A stretch of DNA of 64,000 nucleotides from Tropicibacter sp. R16_0 (GTDB lineage: Bacteria; Pseudomonadota; Alphaproteobacteria; Rhodobacterales; Rhodobacteraceae). The notes beneath the pieces are model-generated. The model saw nothing but the letters and a program-made list of their open reading frames with translations. It was not told the DNA's origin and made no database searches. Below, one piece after another: positions 17,840 through 27,865 of this stretch; the stretch's first letter is position 1; each line of letters opens with the position of its first letter. The stretch is taken from assembly GCF_017743935.1 (NCBI RefSeq), contig NZ_JAGHRE010000001.1, positions 417,683-481,682 of the forward strand, written 5' to 3'. The translations under genes and the position numbers were made by a program.

Positions 17840-20215
17840 ATGGCCCTGTCACGCCGCACGGGTCAAAGGTTCCAAGGGTCGATCTGGCCCGGCTTTGTGG
17901 ATGCAATGACGGGCCTGTTGCTGGTACTGATGTTTGTCCTGACCATCTTTATGGTGGTGCAGTTTGTTCTGCGCGAGACGATCTCGGGTCAGGAAACCGA
18001 GCTGGACGCCCTGTCGGCCGAAGTGTCGGCCCTGGCTCTGGCGCTTGGGCTGGAAGAGCGTGAAAGCAACCAGCTTGAGGCGCGGCTTGGGGCCCTGAAC
18101 TCGACCCTCAACCAGGCGCAGGACAATCTGGATGCCGCGCAGGCAGAACTGGCCGAACGCGCCTCGATTATTGCGTCGCTGACGGCCGAGCGTGATGCGC
18201 AGCGCACCGCGTTGACCGAGGCCGAAACCCGGATCACAGGGTTCGAAGCGCAGGTTGCCGCACTTTTGGCCGATCGCGATCGGGCCTTGTCGGACATCGC
18301 CACGTTGCAGCAGGAACGTGATGCATTGGATCAGGCGCGCGCGGATCTGCTGACCGAACAAGAGGCGCTGAACCTCGCGCTTGCACAATCCCGCAGCGAG
18401 ATCGACGCGCAGACCGAAGCCGCCCGTCTGGCCGCGGCGCGCCGCGAAGCGCTTGAGGCGCTGGTGGCAGACCTGCAGAAAGAGGGCGAGGAAAACGCCG
18501 GTCGCATCAGTTCGTTGGAACAGCAACTGACCGACGAAGAGGCCGCGCGTCTGGCCGAGGCAGCTGCGGCTGAGGCGCTGCGCGAACGCCTGCAAAATGC
18601 CGATGCGGAACTGACCGCGATGACGCTGGCCTTGGAACAGCAGCGGCAAGAGGCCGAGGACACCTTGACCTTGCTGGCCGCCGCCGATGCAGCGCGGGAT
18701 GCCTTGCAGCAAGAGCTGGCACAGGCTCTGGAGGCGATCGAAGCGGCGCAAGCCCAAGGGCGGGAACGGGACGAATTGGCGGAACGCCTGACCCGTGTCC
18801 TGGCCCAGATGGAGGTCACGCAGTCGGAAAACGCCGCGCGCGTCAGCGCGCTTGAGGCGGAATTGAACCGTCTGCGTACTGAAAGCGCAGAAACCCGTGC
18901 GACGCTGACGGCCGAGTTGACCGAGGCCCGTGCGCGTGCTGACGAAACCCGCGATGCGCTTGAGGCCGAACTGGCCAGCCAGCGGGCGGCAAATGTGCAG
19001 ACCCAGACCCAATACCAAGAAGAGCTGGAGCGGCTGCAGGCCGAAAATGCCGCAAACCGCGCCCGTCTTGAAACGCAACTCAGCGAGGCCGAGGCGCAGG
19101 CCGAAACGGCATTGCGCGCCGTGCAGGACGAGTTGACCCGGGTGCGCACGGAATCCGAGACACGCATCGCGGGGCTGGAAACTCAGTTGGCGCAGGCCCA
19201 ATCCGATCTGGCCTCGGCACGTGAGCGGGTGGTCAGCACGTCGGAAAGCCGCGCCTCGGTCGAAGCGCGGCTGTTGCAGGCACTGGAATCTCTGGAACGC
19301 GCGCAGGCGGCTGCCTCGGATCAGGATGTGTTACAGGCCCGGCTGCTTGCCGCCCTGAACGCTCAGGAGAGTGCAAGCCAAGAAGCCGCGGAGCAACGCA
19401 GCCTGGCCGAAGAGCGCGCGGCCCTGCTGGCCAAGGCGCGCGAAACTCTGGCCGAGGAACAGGAAATCTCAGCTGAGGCACAGCGCCAGACGGCGCTGCT
19501 GAACCAGCAAGTGGCCGCGCTGCGGACCCAATTGGGCGGGTTGCAGGCATTGCTGGATGATTTCAAGGATCGGGACGCCGCCGCCCAAGTGCAGTTGCAG
19601 ACCCTGGGACAGGATTTGAACGCGGCGCTGGCCCGTGCGGCATCCGAAGAACGCAAACGCCGCCTGCTGGAAGAGGCCGAGCGTCAGCGGTTGGAGGCCG
19701 AGGCCGCCAAACTGGCCGAAGAGGCCCGCGCGCTGGAAGCGCAGGCCAAGGATCTCGAGCAATACCGATCCGAGTTCTTTGGGCGCTTGCGGGGCCTTCT
19801 GGGCGATCAAGAGGGCGTACGGATCGAAGGCGACCGGTTTGTGTTCTCGTCCGAGGTTCTGTTTGCCCCTGGCAGCGCCGAATTGTCGATCGAAGGTGAG
19901 TTTGAGATCGCCAAGGTGGCGCGCATCCTGCGGTCGATCGCAAGGGAAATTCCGACTGAGATTGATTGGGTCATCCGCGTGGACGGCCATACCGACAACG
20001 TACCGCTGTTTGGAACGGGCAAATACGCCGACAATTGGGAGCTCAGCCAGGGCCGGGCCCTGTCGGTGGTGCGTTACATGGTCGAGTTTCTGGGCATCCC
20101 ACCGGATCGCCTGTCGGCAAACGGGTTTGGTGAATATCAGCCTTTGAACACCGCAGACACGCCCGAAGCGCGGGCCCAAAACCGGCGCATCGAGCTGAAA
20201 CTGACGGAAAAATAA
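17840..20215 (+). CDS. MotB/OmpA-type protein with very long coiled coil
   Basis: A 791-residue partner of the proton channel. The single N-terminal membrane helix (about 17-45) has Asp21 in PGFVDAMTGLL, in the place of the proton-carrying Asp of MotB. Residues about 46-640 are almost entirely Ala/Glu/Gln/Leu/Arg heptad-like coiled coil. Residues 642-791 form an OmpA-like peptidoglycan-binding domain (VDGHTDNVPLFG, WELSQGRALSVVRYM, AQNRRIELKL). The protein therefore runs from inner membrane to cell wall. Flagellar MotB is only about 300 aa, so the coil is the distinctive feature. Its function is unknown. Confidence 0.87.
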   Translation: MALSRRTGQRFQGSIWPGFVDAMTGLLLVLMFVLTIFMVVQFVLRETISGQETELDALSAEVSALALALGLEERESNQLEARLGALNSTLNQAQDNLDAAQAELAERASIIASLTAERDAQRTALTEAETRITGFEAQVAALLADRDRALSDIATLQQERDALDQARADLLTEQEALNLALAQSRSEIDAQTEAARLAAARREALEALVADLQKEGEENAGRISSLEQQLTDEEAARLAEAAAAEALRERLQNADAELTAMTLALEQQRQEAEDTLTLLAAADAARDALQQELAQALEAIEAAQAQGRERDELAERLTRVLAQMEVTQSENAARVSALEAELNRLRTESAETRATLTAELTEARARADETRDALEAELASQRAANVQTQTQYQEELERLQAENAANRARLETQLSEAEAQAETALRAVQDELTRVRTESETRIAGLETQLAQAQSDLASARERVVSTSESRASVEARLLQALESLERAQAAASDQDVLQARLLAALNAQESASQEAAEQRSLAEERAALLAKARETLAEEQEISAEAQRQTALLNQQVAALRTQLGGLQALLDDFKDRDAAAQVQLQTLGQDLNAALARAASEERKRRLLEEAERQRLEAEAAKLAEEARALEAQAKDLEQYRSEFFGRLRGLLGDQEGVRIEGDRFVFSSEVLFAPGSAELSIEGEFEIAKVARILRSIAREIPTEIDWVIRVDGHTDNVPLFGTGKYADNWELSQGRALSVVRYMVEFLGIPPDRLSANGFGEYQPLNTADTPEARAQNRRIELKLTEK

Positions 20216-20218
20216 AGC

Positions 20219-20734
20219 TCAGAGCGCGGCGTAGCTGTCTGGCATGAAGGGGATATCGGTGTCCCCCGGGCGCGCGCCTGCGGCTGTCAACATGGCGTGG
20301 ATCTGGCCCCGGTGGTGGGTTTGGTGATTGAAGAACTGCATCACAAGCAGGGATTTCGGTTTGGTCACGTCGCGCTCAATCGCCCCGGAATACCAGCTTA
20401 GATCGCCGTTGAACCAAGCGTCCGGCACCTCTTTGGCCCAGGCCAGGATTTGCTGATCCAGATCTTTGCGACGAAGGCAATATGCCTCCCACTTTGGTAG
20501 ATACTGGGCGGAGTCCGCAATCGCCAGATCGGGTGGCTGGATGTCCGCGAAACGGCTGAACCAGATCGTATCGCCCCAGGCAAGGTGCGAGAACGTCCGT
20601 TGGATCGAACCGAAAAAGGCGCCGTGGTCCTTTTGGCGCTCGGCCTCGGACAGCGTGTTCGCTGCGGCGATCAGATTGTCGTTTTGCCATAGATTGTAAC
20701 GCGCCATGGCCTGGCAATAGGCGGGGTTGGGCAT
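20219..20734 (-). CDS. DinB family protein
   Basis: A 171-residue four-helix-bundle protein of the DinB/YfiT superfamily. AMARYNLWQNDNLIAA opens the first helix; HLAWGDTIWFSRF and FFNHQTHHRGQIHAML supply the three metal-binding His residues. Some members are metal-dependent thiol transferases; the substrate here is unknown. ATG 20734 is used because ACAGG precedes it; a GTG three codons upstream is possible. It lies 29 bases downstream of the M23 peptidase stop on the same strand. Confidence 0.88.
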   Translation of the reverse strand: MPNPAYCQAMARYNLWQNDNLIAAANTLSEAERQKDHGAFFGSIQRTFSHLAWGDTIWFSRFADIQPPDLAIADSAQYLPKWEAYCLRRKDLDQQILAWAKEVPDAWFNGDLSWYSGAIERDVTKPKSLLVMQFFNHQTHHRGQIHAMLTAAGARPGDTDIPFMPDSYAAL

Positions 20735-20763
20735 GGGATGCACCTGTCTGGTTGTTGGGGGGA

Positions 20764-21723
20764 TCAGTCGATCGTCGCTTGGGTTGTGGCGCGGCTCAGC
20801 ACCTCCCCATCGCGGATCATGGTCACGATGCCATCATATTCGCCACTTGGCCAGCGTGATGTTTTCAGCCGCTTGCCATAGGCGCGAAAAAACCGGGCCA
20901 GGTTCTTTTCCAGAACCGAGTCGTAGCTGGCCATCAACCCCTCGGGGCCATGGATTTCGATCCGAACGACGTCGCCTTTGCGACCGCCATAGGCAAACCC
21001 ATACAGAACCAGCGCACCTGATTGCGGTGACATCTGGGTTTGCTTTGCAGAGCCTGTATGAACCTCTTCATAGTCTGGCACCCGGTCGGCGAACCCGGCT
21101 TCGATCAGGGCACCGGGGAGGTATTCGGGGACAGAGCGCCAAAGGTTGCCGCCCTCGACATTGCAAGCAGCTACATCGCCTGTGTTGAACGGATCGACAA
21201 CATTGCCATTGTGGCGCACGGACAAATGCAGGTGAGGGAACTGGGTCTTGCCGCTCAGGCCGATCTCACCCAGCACCGTGCCGCGCTTGATCTTGTATCC
21301 GGTGCGCACCCGAACCGAGCCCTTTTTCAGATGGCAGTACTGCGTTTCCCATCCGTCGTCGTGCCGTACGACAACGCCATTGCCGCATTCCTTGCCCTTG
21401 ACGTCCTTGGCGTTGTCGATGGTGTAGAGCCGATCTTCCATCCCATCGCGTACGCCGCGCACCACGCCGGGGGCAGCTGCAATGACATTCACGCCGTCGC
21501 GCATCGCTTGCAGGGTGGGAAGAGAGAAATCGGTGCCCTTGTGACCGTCATAGGCCAGGTTGCCGCATTGATAATCGCGATAGCCATCCCCGGCGTCGCG
21601 GTCGACGTATTGCTGGATGTGGCAGGTCTCACCGAGGACACAATCAACGGGCAGGGTCAAAACAGGTTCGCTCGCCGCGGGGAATGCGGCGAGCGAGATA
21701 AGTGCGATCAGCGCCGCACGCAT
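20764..21723 (-). CDS. M23 family metallopeptidase
   Basis: A 319-residue exported LytM-type peptidase. The signal peptide ends near AFPAASE. Zinc ligands are readable in HKGTDFSLP (about residue 61) and in PHLHLSV (about residue 168). The conserved IHKG-like start, a GNGVVVRHDDGWETQYCHL block and several Cys residues are intact, so it is probably an active peptidoglycan endopeptidase. The C-terminal 110 residues are a separate, unassigned domain. Its start codon overlaps the clpA stop (TAATG), so it is co-translated with clpA. Confidence 0.88.
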   Translation of the reverse strand: MRAALIALISLAAFPAASEPVLTLPVDCVLGETCHIQQYVDRDAGDGYRDYQCGNLAYDGHKGTDFSLPTLQAMRDGVNVIAAAPGVVRGVRDGMEDRLYTIDNAKDVKGKECGNGVVVRHDDGWETQYCHLKKGSVRVRTGYKIKRGTVLGEIGLSGKTQFPHLHLSVRHNGNVVDPFNTGDVAACNVEGGNLWRSVPEYLPGALIEAGFADRVPDYEEVHTGSAKQTQMSPQSGALVLYGFAYGGRKGDVVRIEIHGPEGLMASYDSVLEKNLARFFRAYGKRLKTSRWPSGEYDGIVTMIRDGEVLSRATTQATID

Positions 21724-24047
21724 TAGTCCGCGGTCAAAAGCGGAGGCTTGTCGCCCGAAATGCGCGGCTTGTCAGGGCCGTCGATTTGCAGATCCAACTC
21801 GCCATCCTTGACGCCCACACGAACGACGCCGCCTTTGGCCAGTTTGCCAAACAGCAGCTCTTCGGCGAGCGGCTTCTTGATGTGTTCCTGGATCACGCGA
21901 CCAAGCGGGCGGGCGCCCATCTTGTCGTCATAGCCTTTGTCGGCAAGCCACGCGGCTGCGGGGCGCGTCAGCTCGATGGACACGTTGCGGTCCATCAACT
22001 GAGCTTCAAGCTGCAGCACGAACTTTTCGACCACCTGCAAGATGACCTCTTTCGGCAGCGGAGCAAAGGAGATCACGGCATCCAGACGATTGCGGAACTC
22101 GGGCGTGAATGTGCGCTCGATGGCGGCGGTGTCCTCACCCTCGCGGCGATCACGGGCAAAGCCGATGGCGGCCTTGGCCTGTTCCTGCGCGCCCGCGTTC
22201 GAGGTCATGATCAGCACCACGTTGCGGAAATTCACCGTCCGACCGTTGTGATCGGTCAGCTCGCCGTGGTCCATGACCTGGAGCAGGATGTTGAACACAT
22301 CCGGGTGTGCCTTTTCGATCTCATCCAGCAGCAGCACACAGTGCGGGTGCTGGTCGACGCCGTCGGTCAGCATGCCACCCTGGTCGAACCCGACATAGCC
22401 CGGAGGCGCACCGATCAGACGGGACACCGCGTGTTTCTCCATGTATTCCGACATGTCAAAGCGCAGCAATTCCACACCGAGCGTATCGGCCAATTGCTTT
22501 GCAACCTCGGTTTTACCGACGCCGGTTGGGCCAGCAAACAGATAGTTGCCGATGGGCTTTTCAGGCTCTCGCAGACCCGCACGGGCCAGCTTGATGGCGC
22601 TGGACAGGGCCTCGATGGCATTGTCCTGACCAAAGACTACACGTTTCAGGCTGGCCTCAAGATCCTTGAGCACCTCGGCATCGTCCTTGGTGACGTTCTT
22701 GGGCGGAATGCGGGCAATCTTGGCCACGACGGCCTCAATCTCTTTCACGCCAATCGTCTTGCGACGCTTGCTTTCGGCCACCAGGTGCTGCGCAGCTCCG
22801 GCCTCGTCAATGACGTCGATGGCCTTGTCGGGCAGTTTGCGGTCGTTGATGTAGCGCGCCGACAGCTCAACCGCGGTCTTGATCGCGTCCGCAGTGTATT
22901 TGATATCGTGATGCTCTTCGAAGTAGGGCTTCAGGCCCTTCAGGATCTTCACGCTGTCTTCAACCGTGGGTTCGTTCACGTCGATCTTCTGGAACCGGCG
23001 GCTCAGCGCGCGGTCCTTTTCGAAATGCTGACGGAATTCCTTGTAGGTGGTCGAGCCCATTGTTCGCAGCTTGCCGCCCTGCAACGCAGGTTTCAGCAGG
23101 TTCGAGGCATCCATGGCACCGCCCGAGGTGGCACCCGCACCGATCACGGTGTGGATCTCGTCGATGAACAGCACGGCGTCGGGGTGGTCCTCAAGCTCGG
23201 TCACAACCGCTTTCAGACGCTCCTCAAAGTCGCCACGATACCGTGTCCCGGCCAGCAGAGCGCCCATGTCGAGCGAATAAATCGTTGTGTTCGACAGAAC
23301 CTCGGGCGTGTTGCCGTTGACGATTTTGCGGGCCAGACCTTCGGCGATTGCGGTTTTGCCAACGCCCGGATCCCCCACTAACAGCGGGTTGTTCTTGCGG
23401 CGACGGCAGAGCACCTGAATGCAACGCTCGACCTCTGAATCACGGCCAATCAGCGGGTCAATATCGCCTTCACGCGATTTCGCGTTCAAGTCGACACAGT
23501 ATTTGGCCAGTGCGCTTTCTTTTTGCTCGCCCTCGGTCGTGGCGTTGTGCACCTCTTCCTCGGCGTCGCTTGCACCTGTGACAGGGCGGCTCTCACCGAA
23601 TTCGGGGTCCTTGGCCACACCATGGGCGATGAAATTCACCGCGTCATAGCGGGTCATGTCCTGCTCTTGCAGGAAGTAGGCGGCATTGCTTTCGCGTTCG
23701 GCAAAGATCGCGACCAGTACGTTGGCGCCGGTGACCTCGGTGCGGCCTGACGACTGTACATGGATCGCAGCGCGCTGGATCACACGCTGGAAGGCGGCCG
23801 TCGGCACGGCTTCGGATCCGTCTATGTCCGTGACAAGGTTCGACAAATCCTCGTCGATGAACTCGACCAGGGTGCTGCGAAGCTCGCCCAGGTCCACACT
23901 GCAGGCCTTCATGACACGAACCGCATCGGGCTCGTCCAGAAGCGCCAGAAGCAGATGCTCCAGCGTGGCAAATTCGTGACGCCGTTCGTTTGCCGCCGCC
24001 AGGGCTGCGTGAATGGCTTGTTCAAGTGTGCTCGAGAATGAAGGCAC
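21723..24047 (-). CDS. clpA: ATP-dependent Clp protease ATP-binding subunit ClpA
   Basis: A 774-residue AAA+ unfoldase that feeds substrates to ClpP. It has the N-terminal Clp repeat domain ([21 protein letters not shown]), a first Walker [14 protein letters not shown] near residue 215 and a second [13 protein letters not shown] near residue 495. A GTG start at 24047 is chosen, with GAGGAG ten bases upstream; upstream in-frame residues are not ClpA-like. It is followed directly by the M23 peptidase gene. No clpS lies adjacent, though the two are neighbours in many proteobacteria. A short inverted repeat (GTCACA/TGTGAC, 24178-24194) lies in the gap to gloB. Confidence 0.96.
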   Translation of the reverse strand: MPSFSSTLEQAIHAALAAANERRHEFATLEHLLLALLDEPDAVRVMKACSVDLGELRSTLVEFIDEDLSNLVTDIDGSEAVPTAAFQRVIQRAAIHVQSSGRTEVTGANVLVAIFAERESNAAYFLQEQDMTRYDAVNFIAHGVAKDPEFGESRPVTGASDAEEEVHNATTEGEQKESALAKYCVDLNAKSREGDIDPLIGRDSEVERCIQVLCRRRKNNPLLVGDPGVGKTAIAEGLARKIVNGNTPEVLSNTTIYSLDMGALLAGTRYRGDFEERLKAVVTELEDHPDAVLFIDEIHTVIGAGATSGGAMDASNLLKPALQGGKLRTMGSTTYKEFRQHFEKDRALSRRFQKIDVNEPTVEDSVKILKGLKPYFEEHHDIKYTADAIKTAVELSARYINDRKLPDKAIDVIDEAGAAQHLVAESKRRKTIGVKEIEAVVAKIARIPPKNVTKDDAEVLKDLEASLKRVVFGQDNAIEALSSAIKLARAGLREPEKPIGNYLFAGPTGVGKTEVAKQLADTLGVELLRFDMSEYMEKHAVSRLIGAPPGYVGFDQGGMLTDGVDQHPHCVLLLDEIEKAHPDVFNILLQVMDHGELTDHNGRTVNFRNVVLIMTSNAGAQEQAKAAIGFARDRREGEDTAAIERTFTPEFRNRLDAVISFAPLPKEVILQVVEKFVLQLEAQLMDRNVSIELTRPAAAWLADKGYDDKMGARPLGRVIQEHIKKPLAEELLFGKLAKGGVVRVGVKDGELDLQIDGPDKPRISGDKPPLLTAD

Positions 24048-24221
24048 GCGGGTGCTCCTCTGTCTTGGGTCGGGCGGGGCGTGGGATGGAGGCACCCCCA
24101 ACAGCCAACCATGTCCTCATAGTATTAGAGTTTGGTTGATGTTTGCCCGGCTTCAAGGGTTTTCTTTCATTTAGCGGTCACATTTGTTGTGACTGTTGTT
24201 GTGAACCGGGTCGCGAAGGGA

Positions 24222-24989
24222 TCAGAAATTGTCCTTGCGCGACCGGATTTCGGTGAACACGGCCGCCGGATCGGCGCCTGACATGCCCAGATTGGCTGCA
24301 ATACCCGGCTCTGCCGCCCGCAGAAAGGGGTTAGTTGCCAATTCCAAGGCCAAAGACGATGGAACAGTGGGTTTACCGGCAGCGCGGGCTTGGGCGATAT
24401 CGGCCACGCGGGTCTGTAGATCAGCATTCTCAGGCTCGATCGTGACCGCAAAGGCGCCATTGGATTGGGTGTATTCGTGGCCCGAACAGACTGTGGTTTC
24501 GGGGGGCAGTGCGGCCATTTTGCACAGCGAGGCCCACATTTGGTCGGGCGTACCCTCGAACAGGCGGCCACAGCCAAGCGCCATCAGGCTGTCGGCGGTA
24601 AACAGCACCGAGCTGGCAGGCATGTGAAAGGCAACGTGGCCGACAGTGTGGCCGGAAACGTCCATGACATGCACGGTTTCACCGCCAAATTCGAATGTGT
24701 CCCCATCGTTCACCTGGACATCCAGGGCGGGCAGGCGGTGCGCGTCTGCTGCAGCCCCAACGACTTTTGCGGGATGTTTGGTCAGAATGTCACTCAAACC
24801 GTCCACATGGTCCCAGTGGTGATGGGTCAGCAACACGTGGCTGAGTGTCCATCCGCGAGCCTCAAGTTCTGCCAGGATGGGCCCGGCTTCGGGGGCGTCC
24901 ACAAGGGCGGTTTCTCCGCTTGCGCCATCATGGGCCAGAAAGGCATAGTTGTCTGAGAGGCAGGGAATGGTGACGATCTCGAGAGGCAT
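24222..24989 (-). CDS. gloB: Hydroxyacylglutathione hydrolase (glyoxalase II)
   Basis: A 255-residue metallo-beta-lactamase-fold enzyme. The THHHWDHVDG motif (residues about 55-64) and later SGHTVGHVAFH, FTADSLMALGCGRLFEGTP and CSGHEYTQSN are the standard glyoxalase II set. It hydrolyses S-lactoylglutathione to lactate and glutathione in methylglyoxal detoxification. It lies upstream of clpA on the same strand with a 174-base gap, and is divergent from the methyltransferase gene. Confidence 0.96.
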   Translation of the reverse strand: MPLEIVTIPCLSDNYAFLAHDGASGETALVDAPEAGPILAELEARGWTLSHVLLTHHHWDHVDGLSDILTKHPAKVVGAAADAHRLPALDVQVNDGDTFEFGGETVHVMDVSGHTVGHVAFHMPASSVLFTADSLMALGCGRLFEGTPDQMWASLCKMAALPPETTVCSGHEYTQSNGAFAVTIEPENADLQTRVADIAQARAAGKPTVPSSLALELATNPFLRAAEPGIAANLGMSGADPAAVFTEIRSRKDNF

Positions 24990-25051
24990 GGCCTTTTGAC
25001 CTTTCGTTGCTAAACTGATCCGCAGCTTGGCCGATCATACGGGCGTCCGCA

Positions 25052-25798
25052 ATGCATCTTGATGTGCAGGATCTTAGGAATTTCTACTACCGCAGCACAT
25101 TGGGGCGTGCGGCGCAGGCAGCTGTGCGCGGTCGTGTGCAAGCGATCTGGCCACAAGCCACCGGGCAGACCATCGCGGGGTTCGGCTTTGCCGTGCCTTT
25201 GCTGCGCCCTTACCTGAGCGATGCGCGTCGGGTGATCGGGTTGATGCCCGGGCCGCAGGGTGTGATGGCCTGGCCTGCGGGGCAGCCCAATGTCTCGGTC
25301 CTGGTTGAAGAGACTCTCTGGCCGATCGAGACGGGGCATATCGACCGGCTGATCGTGATGCATGGGCTGGAAACGTCCGAGCGGCCTTCGGACTTGCTGG
25401 ACGAATGCTGGCGCGTATTGGGCCCGGGCGGCAGGGCACTGTTTGTGGTGCCAAACCGTGCAGGGTTGTGGTCACGGTCGGACAAGACGCCGTTCGGCTA
25501 TGGCCGCCCCTATACGCTCACCCAGCTCGAAGCACAGCTGCGCAAGCATGAGTTCGAGCCCGAATTCCATTGCTCGGCCCTGTATCACCCGCCGTCCTTC
25601 AAACGCTTTTGGCTGAAATCCGGCCCGCTGCTGGAACGCACCGGAACCCGCATCCCGACGATCATGGCGGGCGGCGTCTTTCTGGTGGAAGTGTCCAAAC
25701 GCCTGCACCCGCCGCGCGGCGCCGGGATCAAGGACAAGGTGCCAAGCGGCATCCGCATCCTCGAAGGCCTGTCCAACCCGCTGCCGAAACCGGCCTGA
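25052..25798 (+). CDS. SAM-dependent methyltransferase-like protein
   Basis: A 248-residue protein of the class I methyltransferase group. The motif I region ([18 protein letters not shown]) is degenerate, lacking a clear GxGxG, while the later [18 protein letters not shown] matches the post-II/III region of Methyltransf_11 proteins. It is divergent from gloB, a common alphaproteobacterial arrangement. Its 3' end touches the stop codon of the convergent RTX gene, and a degraded copy of its last 30 bases recurs at 27836-27865. The substrate is unknown. Confidence 0.8.
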   Translation: MHLDVQDLRNFYYRSTLGRAAQAAVRGRVQAIWPQATGQTIAGFGFAVPLLRPYLSDARRVIGLMPGPQGVMAWPAGQPNVSVLVEETLWPIETGHIDRLIVMHGLETSERPSDLLDECWRVLGPGGRALFVVPNRAGLWSRSDKTPFGYGRPYTLTQLEAQLRKHEFEPEFHCSALYHPPSFKRFWLKSGPLLERTGTRIPTIMAGGVFLVEVSKRLHPPRGAGIKDKVPSGIRILEGLSNPLPKPA

Positions 25799-25800
25799 CC

Positions 25801-27684
25801 TTAATACACAACGTCGCGGTTGATCGTGAAGAGATCAATTGACGCTTCAAGCTGGGGGGCTGTCCGCACCTCAAGCAGATCCTGACCACCTTGCGTGCTG
25901 ATTGTGATCAACTGATAGGGGGATCGAGGGGCGTCCACCTGGGTGGCTGTGAGTGACAGATCACCGGTCACCTCGGGCGGCAGGTTCAGGACCACCTTGC
26001 TGTTGGGGAGATACGGGCCATCCAACAGTGCCGGACCCTCGCTCAGGTCTTCGGGATAGACGTTCAGCGTGTACTGCCCGTCGCCAAAGTCGGCGATTGT
26101 GTCCCCAAGACCGATCACATAGCTATCGAACCCGGGCCCGCCTTCAAAGCTGTTGGTGCCCGAGCCGCGTTCGGCCACAAATCTGTCATCGCCGTATCCG
26201 CCGTCGGCCGACACATCGCCCGAGCGTGCGACGATCGTATCATCACCGTTGCCACCATAGACATAGGATGTGTCACCGGACAGTGTGAGCGCATCGTTGC
26301 CCGCGCCGCCATCGACGTTGATGTTTTCGCCTGTGGCCACAAGGCTGTCATTGCCATCGCCAAGGCGAACGATTGCATTGTCGCTGTCCGACGTGACCTG
26401 GTCATCGCCCGCGCCGGTTACGACAGCTTCGCCTGCATCAGCGACCAACACGTCATTCTCGTCTGTGCCCATTTCCAACGTCAGGGGCGTGCCCTCGGGA
26501 TATCCGTTGATGACAATTTGTTCGTCATTCAAGGTCGGCACGCCCTCGAGCCGGATCAAAAACGAAAGTGGCTCGTCGGATCGTGCCCATCCCGCGGGAG
26601 AGTTGAATAGGTAATGCGCAATCACATCTGTATGGCTGCCGTCTTCTGCTGGTTCAATTTCGATTTCTGACAGAGTGATGTGCTCCTCCTCTTCAATGAC
26701 CAGCTGCTCGGTTTGGGGGTCGAAATCGGTGATGGTAACAGTCTGTAGTATATTACGTTCGTAATCCTCGTCTGCTGTGCCGGTGGGCTCGTTGTCTGAC
26801 GTGTCCGCAGGGTCATCAGACGGAGGCGGGGCGTCATAGGCATTACTGCCCGATTGCTCATCAGGGGCAATGCCGGTCACAAAGCCAAAGCGATCCACGC
26901 CGTCCCCACCTGTCAGGGTGATCCGTCCTATATCGTCAGCGAAGTTTTCTGGAACGCTGGCAATAAGGGTATCTTCTCCTGCACCCCCGTCAGCCTTTCC
27001 GCTGTAGGCAAGTATACGGTCATTGCCCTCACCGCCAAAGGCGTCAGTGCTATAGGTCCCGGCATCCCCCGATGCACTGGTCAGAACATCGTCGCCTGCG
27101 CCTCCGTATAGTTCGGAGCCATCTACGCCATAAAGCGAATCGTTGCCTACACCGCCGTATCCACGCCCGCCGTATTGAAATAGGCGGTCATTTCCGTCGC
27201 CACCGCGCAAGTATCCGCCTCCACCGTCGTAAAGCGTATCGTCGCCGTCCCCACCATCAAGCCAGTTGTCCGTTCCTTCGAGACTGTCGTTGCCGTCGCC
27301 TCCATCCAGATAGCTGTTGTACCCGACGAGTGTGTCGTTTCCGGCGTCACCGTTGGCGTTTCCTCCTACCTTCACACTAAATCTGTCGTCGCCGTCTCCG
27401 CCGTGGGCTTCGGCATATTCGCCGACGTCAATAGTGTCGTTTCCGGACAGACCACGAAGGATTTCTCCTTCCTGGACCGACAGTACGTCATCGCCCTCAG
27501 TGCCATAAATATAGGTGAATACTGGCCTGTCAGGATCAATCGGTGCGTCAGTTTCATCCGGGACGTCGGGCTCGTCTGGAGTGTCGTCCGCAGGCAGCAG
27601 CTCGTCGTCGGATTGGTTCGAAGAATCGACCATGGATCCAATGGCAATTGCCCCAACAAGGGTCGCTAGAATGGCTGCAATCAT
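25801..27684 (-). CDS. Membrane-anchored RTX calcium-binding protein (copy 1)
   Basis: A 627-residue protein. It starts with a hydrophobic segment (MIAAILATLVGAIAIGSM), then an acidic Asp/Pro linker, an RTX block (about 60-260, GGxGxDxL-type nonapeptides), and a non-RTX domain (about 300-400, including VTITDFDPQTEQLVIEE). A second RTX block (about 410-510) and a conserved tail ending DLFTINRDVV follow. It is paralogous to the gene at 27866-29641 in order and tail. The N-terminal hydrophobic segment is unusual for type I-secreted RTX proteins and suggests anchoring or Sec export. AGGA precedes the ATG. No ABC exporter is adjacent. Confidence 0.85.
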   Translation of the reverse strand: MIAAILATLVGAIAIGSMVDSSNQSDDELLPADDTPDEPDVPDETDAPIDPDRPVFTYIYGTEGDDVLSVQEGEILRGLSGNDTIDVGEYAEAHGGDGDDRFSVKVGGNANGDAGNDTLVGYNSYLDGGDGNDSLEGTDNWLDGGDGDDTLYDGGGGYLRGGDGNDRLFQYGGRGYGGVGNDSLYGVDGSELYGGAGDDVLTSASGDAGTYSTDAFGGEGNDRILAYSGKADGGAGEDTLIASVPENFADDIGRITLTGGDGVDRFGFVTGIAPDEQSGSNAYDAPPPSDDPADTSDNEPTGTADEDYERNILQTVTITDFDPQTEQLVIEEEEHITLSEIEIEPAEDGSHTDVIAHYLFNSPAGWARSDEPLSFLIRLEGVPTLNDEQIVINGYPEGTPLTLEMGTDENDVLVADAGEAVVTGAGDDQVTSDSDNAIVRLGDGNDSLVATGENINVDGGAGNDALTLSGDTSYVYGGNGDDTIVARSGDVSADGGYGDDRFVAERGSGTNSFEGGPGFDSYVIGLGDTIADFGDGQYTLNVYPEDLSEGPALLDGPYLPNSKVVLNLPPEVTGDLSLTATQVDAPRSPYQLITISTQGGQDLLEVRTAPQLEASIDLFTINRDVVY

Positions 27685-27713
27685 AAATGCGTCCTAAAAT
27701 GCTGTTTTGAAAA

Positions 27714-27747
27714 TTGACGCTAAAGCGATTCAAGTGGGCCTGCAACC
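27714..27747 (-). promoter_or_regulatory. Conserved upstream element of RTX copy 1
   Basis: Thirty bases upstream of the copy 1 start, this 34-bp stretch matches the one upstream of copy 2. On the coding strand both read GGTTGC, a variable middle, TTGA, then TTAGCGTC. It may be a promoter or operator retained after the duplication. Confidence 0.4.
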
Positions 27748-27835
27748 ATATGGCGAGAAACAGATTGATGCCTCGCGGGCATCAGTCGGGTGGTTCCCTG
27801 CGAAACCGTGTGGGTGATTTTCTTCCGAGCGCAGT

Positions 27836-27865
27836 GTCCAAGCAGCTGCCAAATCTGGCCTGACC
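27836..27865 (+). repeat. Degraded copy of the methyltransferase 3' end
   Basis: This 30-bp stretch matches 25771-25800, the last 30 bases up to and just past the methyltransferase stop, at 25 of 30 positions. It abuts the RTX copy 2 stop codon exactly as the original abuts the RTX copy 1 stop. It is best explained as a scar of the tandem duplication. Confidence 0.7.

Noticed and set aside
17849..19201. 450-codon antisense frame in the coiled-coil gene
   Set aside because: The repetitive Ala/Glu/Leu codons of the coiled coil leave the other strand open; there is no independent coding evidence.
16663..20215. Zorya-type phage defence system
   Set aside because: The channel/OmpA pair resembles ZorAB, but no zorC, zorD or zorE gene is next to it and the coiled coil lies in the OmpA partner.
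21702..23381. 559-codon plus-strand frame over clpA
   Set aside because: It is the complement of a well-supported clpA gene and has no domain of its own.
24178..24194. GTCACA-N5-TGTGAC inverted repeat as a CRP/FNR site
   Set aside because: The half-sites are in the opposite order to the CRP consensus (TGTGA-N6-TCACA), so it is noted only as a small hairpin between gloB and clpA.
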